64,000 nucleotides of DNA from Desarmillaria ectypa (taxonomy: Eukaryota; Basidiomycota; Agaricomycetes; Agaricales; Physalacriaceae). The stretch is from contig JAUDYN010000008.1 of the NCBI GenBank assembly GCA_030407005.1, positions 2,852,001-2,916,000 of the forward strand. The letters run 5' to 3'. Position numbers and translations under genes: made by a program. This document shows positions 11,522 through 23,927 of this stretch, piece by piece (position 1 is the stretch's first letter; each line of letters begins with the position of its first letter). A model generated the notes under the pieces. The model was not told the DNA's origin. It saw only the letters and a program-made list of their open reading frames with translations, and did not search any database.

Positions 11522-11990
11522 ATGTCTTCTGCTTCGCGCTTCCAGTCTTGGGAAACGAACGAGTGAAACAGGTGCCTTTTGATGAGAGTTCGATGCGTTG
11601 GCTGAACAGGTCTGAACATGCCTCCGCAGGTGTCACGTACATCAACTCGTCCGGCAGAATTAGGCTTCGTGATGAATTACGCCCTCGATCTGCCTGGGGA
11701 TAGAGGTTTAGGCTTGAGATGAGTTGTATGGACGGCAAGCGCATCGAACGTGCCTAGTATGAGAGCAGCGAAGAGGATGGGATTCCAGATGGAGGGCGTG
11801 ATGAGATGGGTTCGTGTATGGCCTGAAGCAAAGGTCGACGACTCCGACGGGGTTGGTGGTGGGAAGGCGGATGTCGGGGCGAAAGAGTTTGCACACGGAC
11901 GAAATGCGACTGCTTTGAGTGTCTGTTGAAATGACTGGAAAGCTGGAGCGAAGGAGCAGGTGGATGCGATGATGACGAGAACAAATGGAA
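11522..11990 (+). pseudogene. GNAT acetyltransferase pseudogene (unit 2)
   Basis: Second decayed GNAT copy. A deletion just after the start (about 14 bp against the intact gene) shifts the frame and gives a stop at about 11570. The central part, with most of exon 2, is deleted between about 11600 and 11640. The C-terminal part still shows SNVPSMRAAKRMGFQMEG in one frame near 11735-11790. A stop breaks the VCWDDWEAG tail near 11925. It is divergent from the intact hydrolase. Not functional. Confidence 0.75.
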
Positions 11991-14620
11991 TTATAGTTTC
12001 GTCCGCGATCTTATACATGCTGGCAAGCATGACAGAATCGATAAGAAGAGAACTTTCCTCAAGGATTCTCGCTGAGCGGTACTAGCGTGACTTCCATTGA
12101 TAATAACGGGTCCGGATAGGCTTGAACGAGGTCTTATTCGTCGTCAATGTATTTCGCGTTCAACAATCGTCGGACGTTCATCTCTTGTAAATGCGTTCGG
12201 GGTCCCATAAAATAGATATATAAGGCAGGTGCTTCGGATAACGGACAGGAAACCTCGCAAAATACTGGAATGGTCTTTGCGCCATGACTGAAACATGACC
12301 GTCAGGACAGTATTTATGTGAATGTAAACAAAAGACGCTACCTGAAGTAGTCAGGCGAAAAGCATCTAACGTAGTCATAGCTGGAGCAAGGACGCTGTAA
12401 CCGACGAGATCGAAGACAACGTTGAGAAGGTGAGCCTCCGCTACCTAGCTTAATGCCGCTCAGGTGTTGCTGAAGCAGCGAGATAAGCAGCTTCGTTCGC
12501 GAGTTCCGGATTTCTTTGTCGCCCGCTTGGCCATGTGTATGACTAGCGATCGCCGGCTGTTCGTGTCGCAAAGGAGACTGTGGCCCTCGTATTCCATGAA
12601 GACGCTATATAACAACAGAGGCCGTCCGGGGACGCAGGAAACACGTCCCCCGGTCACCAACCACCAAGTTGTAGCATTGCGATTTTCTGTTATACTTCCA
12701 GATCAACATCAGGTTGACTCAGCATGTTTTGCTAAATCGAGTAACGTTACCGAGCTGCAGGTTTTGAAAGTCACCAGCAGAAGGTCGTGCTTTCTGGATG
12801 TCAATTAATGCCATTATCTCTCTGGATGATAGCAGTCCCCAAGACCCTCGCCCCACCCCAGATGGCGGCCGGAACACCCCCACCACACCCCAGTCATGGA
12901 AAATCCCAGGAGGATCGGCGACATACCCCTTGGATACGAATCTTGGAACCTGCAGTAGTGTTCGCTGGGTCATTGTTCGGCATATAGTTTCTCACGACTG
13001 AAAAAGTTGATCAATATAGAATTGTTCTGATGATGGCTCTATCATACGTGGAACGAGCCAGGACGGGCGCATAAGATGCCGATGCTTCTCGATCCTCTTA
13101 TTGTTCCAAAGAGAACCTTGTCCCAACACTTAGACGCATATCAAAGGGGAGAATCTTACCAAGGAGTGTGCGACGCACCGAATGCACAACGATGGAAAGA
13201 CAGGACGACGTTCCTGCATTTGCTTAGCAGTCCCTACGTCGCAAAAGGATATCCAGCCTTGCAGTTGCTTCTGGAGTGTCTGGCTGCTGATATGTAGCCA
13301 GGCTCTTAGTCATGTCCGACGGTAAATCTCTTCATCCTACGGCGGAAGTGGGTTCAGAAAAGACTTTCGAAGACATCCGGAAGATATCTGCGTGCAGTGA
13401 GTATAAGTAACAGTCTCATTCTATAAAATCATGACGAACATTCTGTCTATTAATCGTGTAATGCGACTCTTTCTCCAGTCCGGCGCTCACGCTCGTACTT
13501 GGAAGGGTAAGATACCCCAGTGATCGCATGTAGATCGTTGTGTGCGATAATGAAGCAGCCTACACGAGTGATTGTCGATATCACTGTGTGTTGCGTCGAT
13601 TCGCTGGACGGTCCGGATCCTACCGTTGATCATATATCCAGCTTCATAAGTACAAACAACTTACCTTGAAGGGTTGGCCGAACACCGCCCGTTCATGGTT
13701 TGAGCAACAGTACAAGCACTGGTAGCATTATAATAGCTTCAATAATGATATACTTTAAAGTCTCCTGTCATAGAGTGAGTAGAGAGCACGATATAGAAAC
13801 AGCAGCACATACGGTGTAAGTGTAACGTCGTCCGATCCCACATACACTGATAGCCATGGTTCCAGTATCGGTCCCGGAACACTTATCTTGCAATTTCATC
13901 GCCACTGAATGTGAAAGCTAGCGACGACAATATACCCAGAAAAGTTTGGAATGGAGAACACTGAAAGGCGCGTCAATGTGGAACTTGGTCTAGGACAAGC
14001 AATCGGGATTATAAATCAGATTTATTTTCATAGTAGAAATAATGGTGAACCTACGTATTCAAATGAGGTCATGGCTGCTTCCTCCCTGATCTTTACGTGC
14101 CTAAATCGCGAAGAAAAATACAACTTTACGGGCTGAAGAAGGAAACTCTGTTTCCTAGTAGCGGGATAACGACATATCAAGAGGAGTAATTGAGTTCTAG
14201 AATACATTCTTTACGCGATGGTAGGAGCCGAATGCGATGCTCATGGGCCTCATGGTCGTCGGGAGAAGAGCAAAGACTGTGACTGTGACCTCCCGACATC
14301 ACGCCACCCGTTTCGGATGTGCAGCGCGCTAACCGGACTGTTCAAAGTTGGATGTCCAGCCTTTTGCTTTCACTTTTTACCTTGTTTACTCTAGCTCTCG
14401 TGTCTTAACATGCTACAGCTCATCCTATCCGTTTCTCGCTACCTTGACGGGACTAGACAATCAGATCTCTGATTCGGTCTCGCGGGCCTACCAGAACAAA
14501 GATCCCGCTAGGCAGATGAGTGCAGATTCCGGAAAATCTTTCCATCTGCACAATACAGAAATGTATACAACGGAAGAACATATCTTGCAGACGCTTCGGG
14601 GACCCTGATGATGATCACTG
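11991..14620. repeat. Duplicated degenerate block, copy 2
   Basis: Matches 3420-5960 in the same orientation. Shared landmarks are the region ending GTAAACAAAAGACG near 12335, the site near 12604, the MYND-like remnant (13430-13870, frameshifted here) and a frame starting at 13951. Open frames are short and not kept between copies. The frame at 14348-14608 (86 codons) begins in the shared part but its tail has no counterpart in copy 1. I see no active gene. Confidence 0.45.
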
Positions 14621-16885
14621 CTCCATTTAATCTAGTGTCGCTCGTATGATAGGAAAACATCAAAACGTTGGCCAATGGCTTGTTTATGTCGGATAACTAT
14701 TGAATATTCACCTGGTCGGTAAGTGCTTGTCTTTCACGCTATTAGCTGTACACTATCTATTCTAATCACTCTTCCGATCAGACGAACACAAGTGTTGTTC
14801 GATGGCATCATCTGCGCTATTCTCCTTCCTCAAGCCATGGAGGCATACCACATCCGCTACTTCTCTATTACATCAAGAGTCTGGTTATCTCAATGAAGGA
14901 CTCTCAGAAGGATACCCTCAGCCGCGGGAGAACCTTGACCAATGATGAAGATTGCAGAACTTCCACGGTGCGTCAAGGTAAAATAGGATATCTCTGTGGG
15001 TATGCTCCTACCTGATATGTACATTCAGCAAGTGCTTGACTCCGCCTCTGGGTCGGTGTCCTGATGTCCATTGATGGGACTCATGTTTGCGTACAATGGG
15101 CTTACTCACGCATTTGTAGTGCTGCTTATAACTCCGTGTCTGTGTCAGCAGATCTCTCAAAGGTCCTCTTTACCCCCTCTAAATTCCCAACCCTATAATA
15201 AGATGGCCGTATCGTTTTAGTCCTCCACCCCGCTGCTTTTCTCCGTTGGAGGGCCCTGGCCGCTATAAATGAATCTCGTTTCTTTATGGAACCACGGGGA
15301 TCTCCTACTGCCGCTGAAAATTGCATCCCTTCCTCCTTCATATCCGTATTATCAGCAAACTGCTGGCGGAACTGGATTAGAGTCCAACAGCTCGTGGACC
15401 ATTTCGGAAGACTTTTTCTTTAAATTAGAGGTGTAAGCGAATGTATTTAAAATGTCATGATACCGGCCGTTCTGGTAACTCAGTTTACGAAAGCTTTACT
15501 CGTAAAAGGGGCCGAAATTCTTCCTTATCTTTCGTTTTTCTGGAGTTCGTAGAATATCAGCGTCGCCAATGTGGATACTATGACCTGCCCCATCGGTTCC
15601 TTGTTCTGTCGTATTCTGTAAGCTTCCTCCGACACATTCGTTCTTTGTCGAGAACCATGACAAGGGATAGGTACTCAATTCTGCCTTGATCAAGTGCCTT
15701 ACTAGCTCTACCTGAAGGGACCCGCATCACGCTAATGAAAGCTGTTGCGCCCTGCTTATCCGTTTATGTCTCGAAGAGCATTCCTCTCCCGTCGTAACTG
15801 CATAAAGATGCACGGATGAAATATTCACCAATGGCACAGGCACCTCGTGCTTTTCACGGGGATACATATGATTCGACGCGCGGGGATGTCATTATCCCTG
15901 ACACCGAAATCTCATGGCGGTGAGACCCCGAGGGCCTAATATATTTTCTGGTGTATATTAATTCTTATCTGATACCGTCGGTCTTTAATCTCATTCCTGA
16001 CTGTATCCTATATCTTAGGGCCGTGTCTGGCCACGCACGCTGATTTGCCGAAAGTCGAGGCACGCCTTGACACAACTAACCGCCGGCAATGAGGATGAAT
16101 GATTGTGCCTACCCCTAATTAGCTATACTTCCCTAATCTCCTCTTCTCAGAGCTCCAGCATTGCGCAACAGTGCGCAACGCGCCTTACCATAATTACGCC
16201 GAACACCCATTTCCGGGGAGCTAGCTGTGCCAAGTCAACCCTAGAAAATACATTCCATCCCCCGTCGCTAGGACATCCGTAAATTGTCGCTGATCTGCGT
16301 ATTGTTACGTCGGATGTCGTATTTTGGTTCCTGTACCTACGTGCTGCATGGACATGTCCAAACACAAAGCGAGACAGTTCCAGGTGACTGTCTACGTCAC
16401 GCGCGCTATATCTCCCGCCCCGGTGCTGCGCCACTCCCGAGTAACGGAATTGTGCCTCAAGGCCCAGCCCAGATAACGGACCGTAATATCCCCTTTTCGT
16501 GTGCATGCTAGCGCCATTTTGGCTGCGCAGGTTGAGGGGGAAGCGAACGAAAATATGATGAGGGCGCACTACAGCCAATCAGCAATCTGTAATGAAAAAT
16601 GGGGGATTTGCGATGAAGATTGGCGCCCGTTCCCTATCAGGAAAGGATTCTCGTCTTTTGAATTTTTGGCTTGCGAATGTTCCACCGGGAAAAACAATAT
16701 TCATATCCCTGCCCGAAGTCCGGTCGGCCGCGGCGTTCATTGCCATGGAAGAGAAGCGGGTATTTGGTATTGTGGCTATGGGATACAGTGAACATGAAGG
16801 TACAATGAAACATGAAACGCCGAAAAAAGAAAAAAAATTGGTCAACGTGAATCGCAAGAGTAAGAATATAGAGTGCACTGCACCG
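14621..16885. other. No recognised gene
   Basis: The longest frames are 16147-16578 on minus (143 codons) and 16592-17008 on plus (138 codons, the latter overlapping the zinc-finger gene in antisense). Neither has a family pattern, splice structure or start context I can support. The lower part (about 16580-16885) may be the zinc-finger gene's 3' untranslated region. Confidence 0.4.
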
Positions 16886-17785
16886 TCAACGATAGCTAAC
16901 ACGAATGTGATCCCTCTCCTCTCGGACATTACTGACGCTCATTCTCTCCCTTCTGGCCATCTCAGCCTCCTCCCCGTTAAAGTCATAATTATACATCCTC
17001 CTCCGTAATCTCTCATCTTCATATCGCGGAAACACGGCAGCCTGCAGCCTGAACCTCGGTGCTTCCTGAACTTCATCATCTTCATCATCTTCATCATCTT
17101 CCTCGTCTGACGGTTGCGGAGGACGGGAAGATCTTGAATTAGCACCAGAACTCGAGCCCGAGCTGCCTGGGAACAGCGAAGCAGCGCCGGGATTTGTGTG
17201 ATTTCGGTAATGTCGGCGCATGTTAGAGTTTACATTGAATTCACGCCCACAGCCGGGGAATGGACATGTGAACGCTACAGCATAGATTTCTGTCAGTTCA
17301 GGTCCGGAGCTGTCAAGGTAACATCTAACGTACGGGTAGCCCCAGTATGGGTGTTGATGTGTATCCTCAGGCTACTAGGTCTATTGAACCGCTTGTTGCA
17401 AGTCTTGCATACGTGTTTCTTCCCTAGACCAATACCGTCATCTTCACCGTCGCTTATCATGCTGGCAGTGGCGCGACCCGCGGCTTCGGTAGTAGCAGGC
17501 TGGTAAGGAAGTGTAGCAGATGATGTAATGTGGGTGAGGGAGGAAGAAGCCGGATCTGAGCGCAAGACACCGAAAGAATAGCCCTGCGGTTGGCCTGTAC
17601 GTTCAAGACGATGAGGAAGGATAAGAGTAGGTGGCGCGGAGCCTTTGACGCGCGCTTCGGGCGCAACGCGCAGCAGGTGCTCTGTAAGCAGCAATAAGTA
17701 ACCGTAAAAGAGGACTTGATGAGGTAGAAAGATAAAACTGACCTGGAAACATTTCATGGATGCTGGGAAGAGAAACAGTGGCCAT
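16886..17785 (-). CDS. C2H2 zinc-finger transcription factor
   Basis: Likely a nuclear DNA-binding regulator. Three exons (17785-17743, 17681-17334, 17274-16886) sum to 780 nt and 259 residues with both splices in phase. The N terminus reads ATVSLPSIHEMFPEHL, a motif I know from this basidiomycete family. Two C2H2 fingers follow around residues 125-175: HVCKTCNKRFNRPSSL... and FTCPFPGCGREFNVNSNM..., joined by a linker ending HTGATP. The second splice falls inside the proline codon of that linker. The C terminus has a Ser-rich part, then an acidic Asp/Glu run from a CTTCATCAT repeat at 17070-17104, then a basic Arg-rich stretch. The middle part is rich in Ser/Thr/Pro. The gene is complete; targets unknown. 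Confidence 0.9.
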
Positions 17786-20042
17786 GGTGGCTGTAGGTGG
17801 AAGGGGTAGTGGAGTAAACGAATGCAAATCAACCGGTACTTTTATAGTCGTTCCTTTTCGGCAACTGTCCGATTTTCCGTGCCGCCTAATATGGAACCGC
17901 CGGAAGTAAATCAATGACAATCATCTCCATTGGATGACGGATCCACCGAGCCTCGTTCTCTCCCTCTAATTCCCTTTGTCCGATAGCAGTCTTCTTGCAG
18001 ACCGTACATCGTAGTTTTTGTCCTTCTGTTGCTATGCCTGCCATCTATGGAATCGTTCGTCGCTGTACACGATTCAGTCCAAGCCAATCAGTGCATGATA
18101 TTGATCTCTCGGCGCCAATACTCAGCCTGAGTCATCCGGCGTTCGTGCGAGGATCCACCATGCTGAACGTCCCTGGGCCGCGTATTGAGACATGGCCGAA
18201 TCACCGCAACGTTCTACTCCAATACCACGCACTAAGGCCCCGGAAATATATTCTACAGTCACACTGCGAGGTAAAATGTAGCGTGTATGAAGAACGCCCA
18301 GAATAACTTAACAGCGACAAGACCAACATATCTCACGGATCCGGAGCCGTTCTTAATAAAACAAACATCGGTGAGAATGGAAGAACAGAGAGACAGTAAG
18401 CATGCACCTGAAAAGAACGAGGCACAATTTGAAAAGGAGATTAAAACCCCGAGATCGGCGAAGGACTTGTGACTTCCAACCACTGCATGTAGAAGCAAAA
18501 ACTGCGATAAACGCTCCTTAGACTCCCTCGGTCATTAAACAATTCAGACGCATCGATACGACCTGCATCCGGCCGCATCCGAGTACTGGGCGAAATGAAT
18601 AGGTAAATCGGAGCAGAAGGAGAAAAGCTCCATGCTCTGGAGGCCAGGGAAAGAGCCCAAAGGCGAATACTCTAGACCAACTATCAGGCGTTCTCGATAG
18701 GGCAGAAATATGAAAGAAGGCTGTTTGATAAACACTACATCGGGTCATGGTTGCGCCGAGGGTTGTGCCCAAAGCACACGCATTCATTGTGTCATTCCCC
18801 CATCTGAACTCGTAGTCCCGATAGGTGGGATTCACTAACATGATGACGTGCGGGGCGCTAGGGCTGAAAATAGGCTGCGATTACCATCAACTCGAGGTTT
18901 CTGGATCTGGGGAGTTGACAAGTTACCGGTCTATGGTACCCGGGTCTAAGGATGGTCTCAAATCACATCAGGAAGTCCTTCCCTTGAAGGACTTCAGAGT
19001 CCGACAACTCGCTATATCTTGAGATGGAATGATTGAATTCCTGGAAGCCCTCACTCGTTTTCTCCGGATATGACTGCAACGCAGAATTCTTACCCGACCG
19101 AGGTCTCATCGACTTCTACCCCATGCATTAGAGCCCAGCCCTCCAATGAGGGAAAAAAGAAATGATCTTTTAACATTTCATATAGAAGGAGAAATCTGCG
19201 TACGTTTCTATTTAATCACTATCACTCTTAGACAGACAGCTCATACCTGATTCTCTTTGCACCGCTCTTGTTTTCCATGAACATGCGAGAGGTCATTATG
19301 GCAGTATCTCCAAAAGTTCACGCAGCTTCGTCGACTGGGTCAGTGTTACGCGACACACATATTGAACAGCATACCTCATTAGAAGCAAGTTTAACGCCGA
19401 GATTTGCGAAGCGCACGTTATTGCCTTCTTAAAAGCTACCATGGGCGTTGAATTTGTTTCAGACCAGTAACTGCAAGCGGTTTGTTGCCGCATCTTCGGG
19501 TCAGAGAGCAGGAAGAGACTAAATTCAGTAAAGTAAGTGCATCAATCACGAGAGAAGCGGACTTGAAAAACAATCGATGGGTCGTACCAGCTATTTAGAA
19601 GCCTACATGCGCTAAGACGGAGGCTGAGATGAGCTGTTTTGACTGAGCGCTCAATTCGGGTAGCAGTAGGAATGGAAGGCATCTGGACATAGGTATTGAA
19701 TTACGCTCATTGTTCCAAAATTGAATACGTTATTAGAGGGATATCCAGGCATTTCCTGGAGTGAGCAGTAATGTTGATCAGATGAGAGGGTTTTTTTTTT
19801 GGCTATATAACGTATTTTTCCTCACGGTTTTAGTATGAGGATAAGTACTCACCTGTCTCCGGCGCCATGGTACAACTCCTGTGAGGAATCCGCCTCTCCG
19901 TGTCGCAGACAGACCCATTCGGCTATTTTCATCACCTGAGGAGACGGAAATCAGCATTCTGCCTGAATAAAACCATTAAAAGAGAGAACAAGTGTCTGAA
20001 TCTGGGTAAGCACCGTACTCCGGGCTTCCTCGCCAGTTTAGG
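17786..20042. other. No recognised gene
   Basis: About 2.2 kb with only short frames (the longest is 107 codons, minus, 18518-18841). A poly-T tract is at 19792-19800. The first few hundred bases probably hold the zinc-finger gene's promoter. I see nothing else. Confidence 0.4.
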
Positions 20043-20774
20043 ATGTCACCTTCATCTCTGCGTAAACAGGAGAAGAGACACGCCGAGTCGGCCAACTGTA
20101 GAATCCAATTCCCGTCATCGTCATCCTCGATATTCAATACATTATATGAAGAACAAGTCTACGGCAGGCCCGATAATGTGCGTATCAAAATAATACGAAG
20201 AATCGGAAAGAAATTAGACAATGCGTTCGAATTCATCTATGGCGCTCGTATTGTTACGTTGTCATTCATTCATGACCGAACCCAATTGTATTACAGGGTT
20301 TGCTGCCGTAAGATTGGAGCCATTGGGTGCGATGTATCCCAAGATATCTGTACCATGAAGACTAGGTTGCTAGAGGACCATTCGATGTCAATTATTTCTA
20401 GGAATTTGTTGACCTGCAAGAAAGATATAGTCTTGGATCAACATGACAAGAAGAAGCAAAACAGAGAGCAAACTGTGAAATCCAGGTGGTCCAAGCGCGT
20501 TGTCGTTGAGAGAAGAGAAGGCCCGGCAATATCCGGCCGTCTTTCTTCTTCTAGGTTTACCTTCAAAATACATGGAACATGTTTCATGTGCTTCTCTACC
20601 ATATTGTATATAATCTATCCTGGGATGATTTATGAGATATGCTCTTGGTTCACTGTGCTCATAATCTCCCATATTTCTCTTAGCATTCTGGACTTTTCGG
20701 CATCTCCAAATCTATTCAAACACCAGGGTCCAGTAAAGGAAAAGCGACCAGCTCGAACTTTGCATAAGCAATAG
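20043..20774 (+). CDS. Uncharacterised 243-residue open frame
   Basis: A single uninterrupted frame of 243 codons, long for this spliced, stop-rich stretch. The N-terminal two thirds are basic and polar (runs such as KKKQNREQTVKSRWSKR). The C-terminal part has two hydrophobic stretches (about residues 180-205 and 208-225, CFMCFSTILYIIYPGMIYEI and TVLIISHISLSILDF), possible membrane segments. There is no motif I recognise and no close relative elsewhere in the window. A chance frame or part of a spliced gene is equally possible. Confidence 0.3.
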   Translation: MSPSSLRKQEKRHAESANCRIQFPSSSSSIFNTLYEEQVYGRPDNVRIKIIRRIGKKLDNAFEFIYGARIVTLSFIHDRTQLYYRVCCRKIGAIGCDVSQDICTMKTRLLEDHSMSIISRNLLTCKKDIVLDQHDKKKQNREQTVKSRWSKRVVVERREGPAISGRLSSSRFTFKIHGTCFMCFSTILYIIYPGMIYEICSWFTVLIISHISLSILDFSASPNLFKHQGPVKEKRPARTLHKQ

Positions 20775-21539
20775 TACGGAAATTCTTAGCCATTCTCCCA
20801 TAAGCCCGAGTTTGCCAGCCTCTACTCCCTTCTAATACCACCGTATTTTTATTGGATTTTCATAGCTTCGAGCGACGTGGTCTACACTGTACAGTTAACC
20901 GTCCGATTCCTACGTCTGTCCTCCCTTACTTAGTACTAATAAACGTGAGTCTGGCGCAGAAAATTTAGGCGTATCCTTTATTACTGGTACAGAAAGTTGG
21001 GGACGCGAATGATCCGGTATGGATCTTCTCTAACCATGCATCATGTCATACATCTCATGCGACCCCATGATACAAGATTCGCGCCTACTCTCAATCGCCG
21101 GTCAAGGCAGCATTCTTAGTACCGCTCAATTCTCCGCAAGGGTCTCAAATCTTATGCCTTTCATAATGTCCCATCTCTGTCGACCGCTGATTTTCTTGAC
21201 TTTTTTTTTGCTTGGTTTCATCTGAAGTCCAAGGCACATTTCCATGATGCTGCTCCGAACCTGGACCCCTGCTTCTTACAAAGTAAAAGAAAATCGACAT
21301 CACCTCGACAGGAACTGGTGCATAGCGACAAAAGGCAAAGAGCTTTAGTTGATTAGGCATTATCTTGCTAACTAATTAAATTTCATTCAGGTCCAGTTAT
21401 ATTGATCACTTCCAACAGAGTTCTTTTAGGGTCTTGCAAGTATTGCTTCCCTGAACCAATTTAAATTAGCCCTTTCACGTGTACATATGTACCAAGTTGA
21501 CTAAGATCGCTAACAGTCTATACGGACGAACCTGTAACT
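20775..21539. other. No recognised gene
   Basis: Only short frames; a poly-T run at 21200-21208. This is the space downstream of both the orphan frame and the GNAT gene. Confidence 0.4.
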
Positions 21540-22284
21540 TCACTTTGTCCTCGCCATCACCGCATTCACCTTCTCCTTCGCTCCCGCCTCCCAATCATCC
21601 CAACAGACACTCAAAACAGCTACATTTCTTCCGTACGCGAATTCTTCTGCCCTGGGATCCCCTTTCCTAACCCTAATTCCTCCAGAGCCACGGACCTTTA
21701 TTTCAGGCCAGACACGGGCCCACCTCATCACCCCCTCCATCTGGAATCCCATCCTCTTCGCTGCTCCCACACTAGGCGCATTCGATGCGCTTGCCGTCCA
21801 GACAACTCGTCGCAGGCCTAAACCGCCATCCTCAGGCAGATTTAGCGCGTAGTTCATCAAGATCCCGACAGCGTTGGACGTGACATGGGTCCGCTGGAAT
21901 GCAGGTAGGATCATCACGAAACCTATTTCTGTCACTAGATCTTCGACGGAGGAGTTGATGTACGTAATGATTCCCGCGTAAGCATGCTCATGTTTGGATT
22001 TGTCGTAAACGGCGAACGCAGTCTCTCCGGCACCGTTTTTTATTCGTTTCTCCCAAAAGGACGTGATGAGTTCTTGCTCGTTGGTAAATGGGCCGATAGG
22101 GAGAAAGTCATAAAAGGAAGTTGGAAGAGCGGTATCGACGTGCAGTTTTGGGTGAACGGAGATCTGAGATCATGTGAGTATGGATCAGTGACAGATGGAT
22201 CGAACTGACGTCGAAAGGCACGAGCTTTACACGTTCGTTTTCCAAGACGAGGGGAAGTGGGAAACAGAAATTGGTGGCAGACAT
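21540..22284 (-). CDS. GNAT-family N-acetyltransferase (RimJ/RimL type)
   Basis: Transfers acetyl from acetyl-CoA to an amine; the substrate is unknown. Two exons (22284-22210 and 22163-21540) with a 46-nt intron give 232 residues. Exon 1 ends LENERVKLVPFD, the usual opening beta strand of this fungal family. Exon 2 carries the core: TEIGFVMILPAFQRTHVTSN is the strand plus the acetyl-CoA pyrophosphate-binding turn, and SNAPSVGAAKRMGFQMEGVM the helix typical of RimJ/RimL-like proteins. An in-frame GTG lies upstream, but the ATG at 22284 matches the family start. This is the only intact copy; those at 2777 and 11522 are dead. If the nearby inversion is undone, it stands divergent to the third hydrolase, as its relatives do. 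Confidence 0.88.
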
Positions 22285-23207
22285 CTCGTTCTTTGGAAAG
22301 TAAAAGTCTGATGTTAAGGCACTCTCATAAATTAACAATCGTCTGACTCGATTCACGGAGTAGCCTTGCGGCACGGATATCCGGATTCCCGGTGCCTTCC
22401 GAGTGGTTGAGAGGTACCCGGAAGGTTGATATCGAAACGAATTTCACCACTATGGTTAGGACTGGCCATACATTGGAATCTTCGTTGCATTTACTGGCCA
22501 TCGTGAGTGCTCAAATGCAAGAAGAGGGTGGACGCTAACCTGCGATATGAATGTCAAATTATATCAAGGCAATGCCTCAGGTAGTGTTCACATAAAGTTT
22601 TTTGATTTCATGCTTTAACATGCCCACATAAGTCAAGCAATCCAGCCTTACCGGGAGCTCGAGTCGTCAATTCACCTACATGGCGACAGAAGTGTTCTAT
22701 AGTTTTTCAACCTTCACGATCGACTGCTTAATGGAGATATCAAACGATTGCCTATCGCTGCACCGTCGAATATGAGGTCGAGGAAGAAATGGCCAATGCT
22801 GTCATGGCGGTTTCAAAATGGGCGGTGAATACCTTTTTTGTCTATCCTCCTTTTTCGGCAATTCCCGGTTGCGGTTGCTTTTCTAACCATAACTCGCGTT
22901 TCTTGCCCTCTCGTCTGATGCATCCTCATGGACGAGTGAGTGATCAAAATAACACCGATATCTTTCCTTCTTCCAAGAAATCTCTAGTGTCCCATTTTCA
23001 ATGTCGCGTTACTGTGTCGGGCCCTAGTCCCCGGGTTCATGCTATGCCATAAGCTGACATACTCTTTCTTCCTGGCGCGCAGCCCAGCTTGGAGGAATAT
23101 GTTCTGAAATAGAACATGAAACGATATCACAAATGTATTTGCAGCCACGGCTGCGTTACTTGTCCGTGTTTCATTGAATAATAAAGACCGGGCGACGAAA
23201 CACAGCC
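22285..23207. other. GNAT upstream region, no gene recognised
   Basis: 22380-22480 matches, in reverse complement, the region before the GNAT copies at 2690-2760 and 11370-11460, so it is part of the duplicated unit. 22690-22890 resembles the minus strand of 2500-2590 (a stretch reading AVSKWAVNTFFVY against TILKWVVNAIFVH), a possible remnant of an unrecognised exon. The bases 23203-23207 (CAGCC) are one half of a target-site duplication. Confidence 0.4.
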
Positions 23208-23858
23208 TGTCATGGATCTTGAGTATCTGTAAACTCGGTGCATGAGTCAACGCATGCCTACACTCGGCCTTCTCGGTCCTAGCAGTGACTCACACATAAT
23301 TTTCTTTTACTTTCTCTATTCTTCTTGCTCATACTAGAATATAATAGAACATTGTAGAATATTCATGACTCGAGCCTTTTAGTATATAAATACCGTCTGT
23401 AACCTTGTAAAAGAAAGAATCAAGCTACTCATCTTCAAGTCCACTTCATTGCGTGAACTAAGCATCTGATCGGTTACGCCTAGCGCTTGCCAATCTCCTC
23501 GCTTCCTGACTACGCCTAGCGCTTGTCAGAAACCTCATCAGTTACGCCTAGCGCTTGCTGAACAACTCGTTGGATACGCCAAGCGCTTTCCGACACCAAT
23601 CCGAAGACTACGCCTAGCGCTTGTCTTCATCTACAGCCCATAATAGCTCCGCGCTCACCGGCTGCTTCCTACAGTAACTGCTTCGCACTTACTGACCCCT
23701 TTACCTCGCAAACTGGACCTCTCAGGTCTCCTCACGAACCCTTGCCGGAATCTATTCTATTCCCTAACGACATACATCTCTATAACATATCCTACCTCGC
23801 TTCGATCATCACTTGTCGCCCCTCACTCTCATATCCTGATTTCGGCAGATTCCTAACA
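23208..23858 (-). mobile_element. Solo LTR, family A, copy 1
   Basis: 651 bp. On minus it starts TGTTAGGAATC and ends ATCCATGACA. It is nearly identical to 32310-32962 in the opposite orientation and related to 35552-36133. The flanks are CAGCC on the left and GTGAT on the right. They do not match each other but match, as reverse complements, the flanks of copy 2. A TATATAAA box lies at about 23382-23389. A 150-bp internal repeat array is present. Confidence 0.92.
23475..23625. repeat. Five-unit tandem repeat inside LTR A
   Basis: Five copies of a roughly 30-bp unit with core CGCCTAGCGCTTG (one variant CGCCAAGCGCTTT). The inverted LTR has the same five units at 32545-32694; the third LTR has only two at 35819-35868. 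Confidence 0.85.
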
Positions 23859-23927
23859 GTGATGTACTATTACCTGCACAAGAGCAGAGGAGACACAGCA
23901 CTCTCCTCGTGCGTGTTTCCCTCCTAA
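23859..23927 (+). pseudogene. DUF6534-like membrane protein, 3' fragment
   Basis: Begins exactly at the LTR border and reads VMYYYLHKSRGDTALSS before a stop. YYLHKSR is the family's hallmark at the end of a membrane helix (usual form: AADILIA...CYYLHKSRTG). The matching 5' fragment is at 32963-33045 on minus. Joined through one copy of GTGAT, the two give an open frame. What follows 23911 does not continue the family pattern in an obvious way, so the gene was probably also decaying, or an intron hides the rest. Confidence 0.65.

Noticed and set aside
15050..15110. Transposase-like peptide IDGTHV
   Set aside because: Only six residues match, with no other conserved block, acidic residue spacing or terminal repeats around it.
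16592..17008. 138-codon plus frame overlapping the zinc-finger gene
   Set aside because: It is antisense to the last exon and probable 3' untranslated region of a well-supported gene, with no family pattern.
23475..23625. CRISPR-like spaced repeat
   Set aside because: The units are near-contiguous tandem repeats within an LTR of a eukaryotic genome, shared by its copies.
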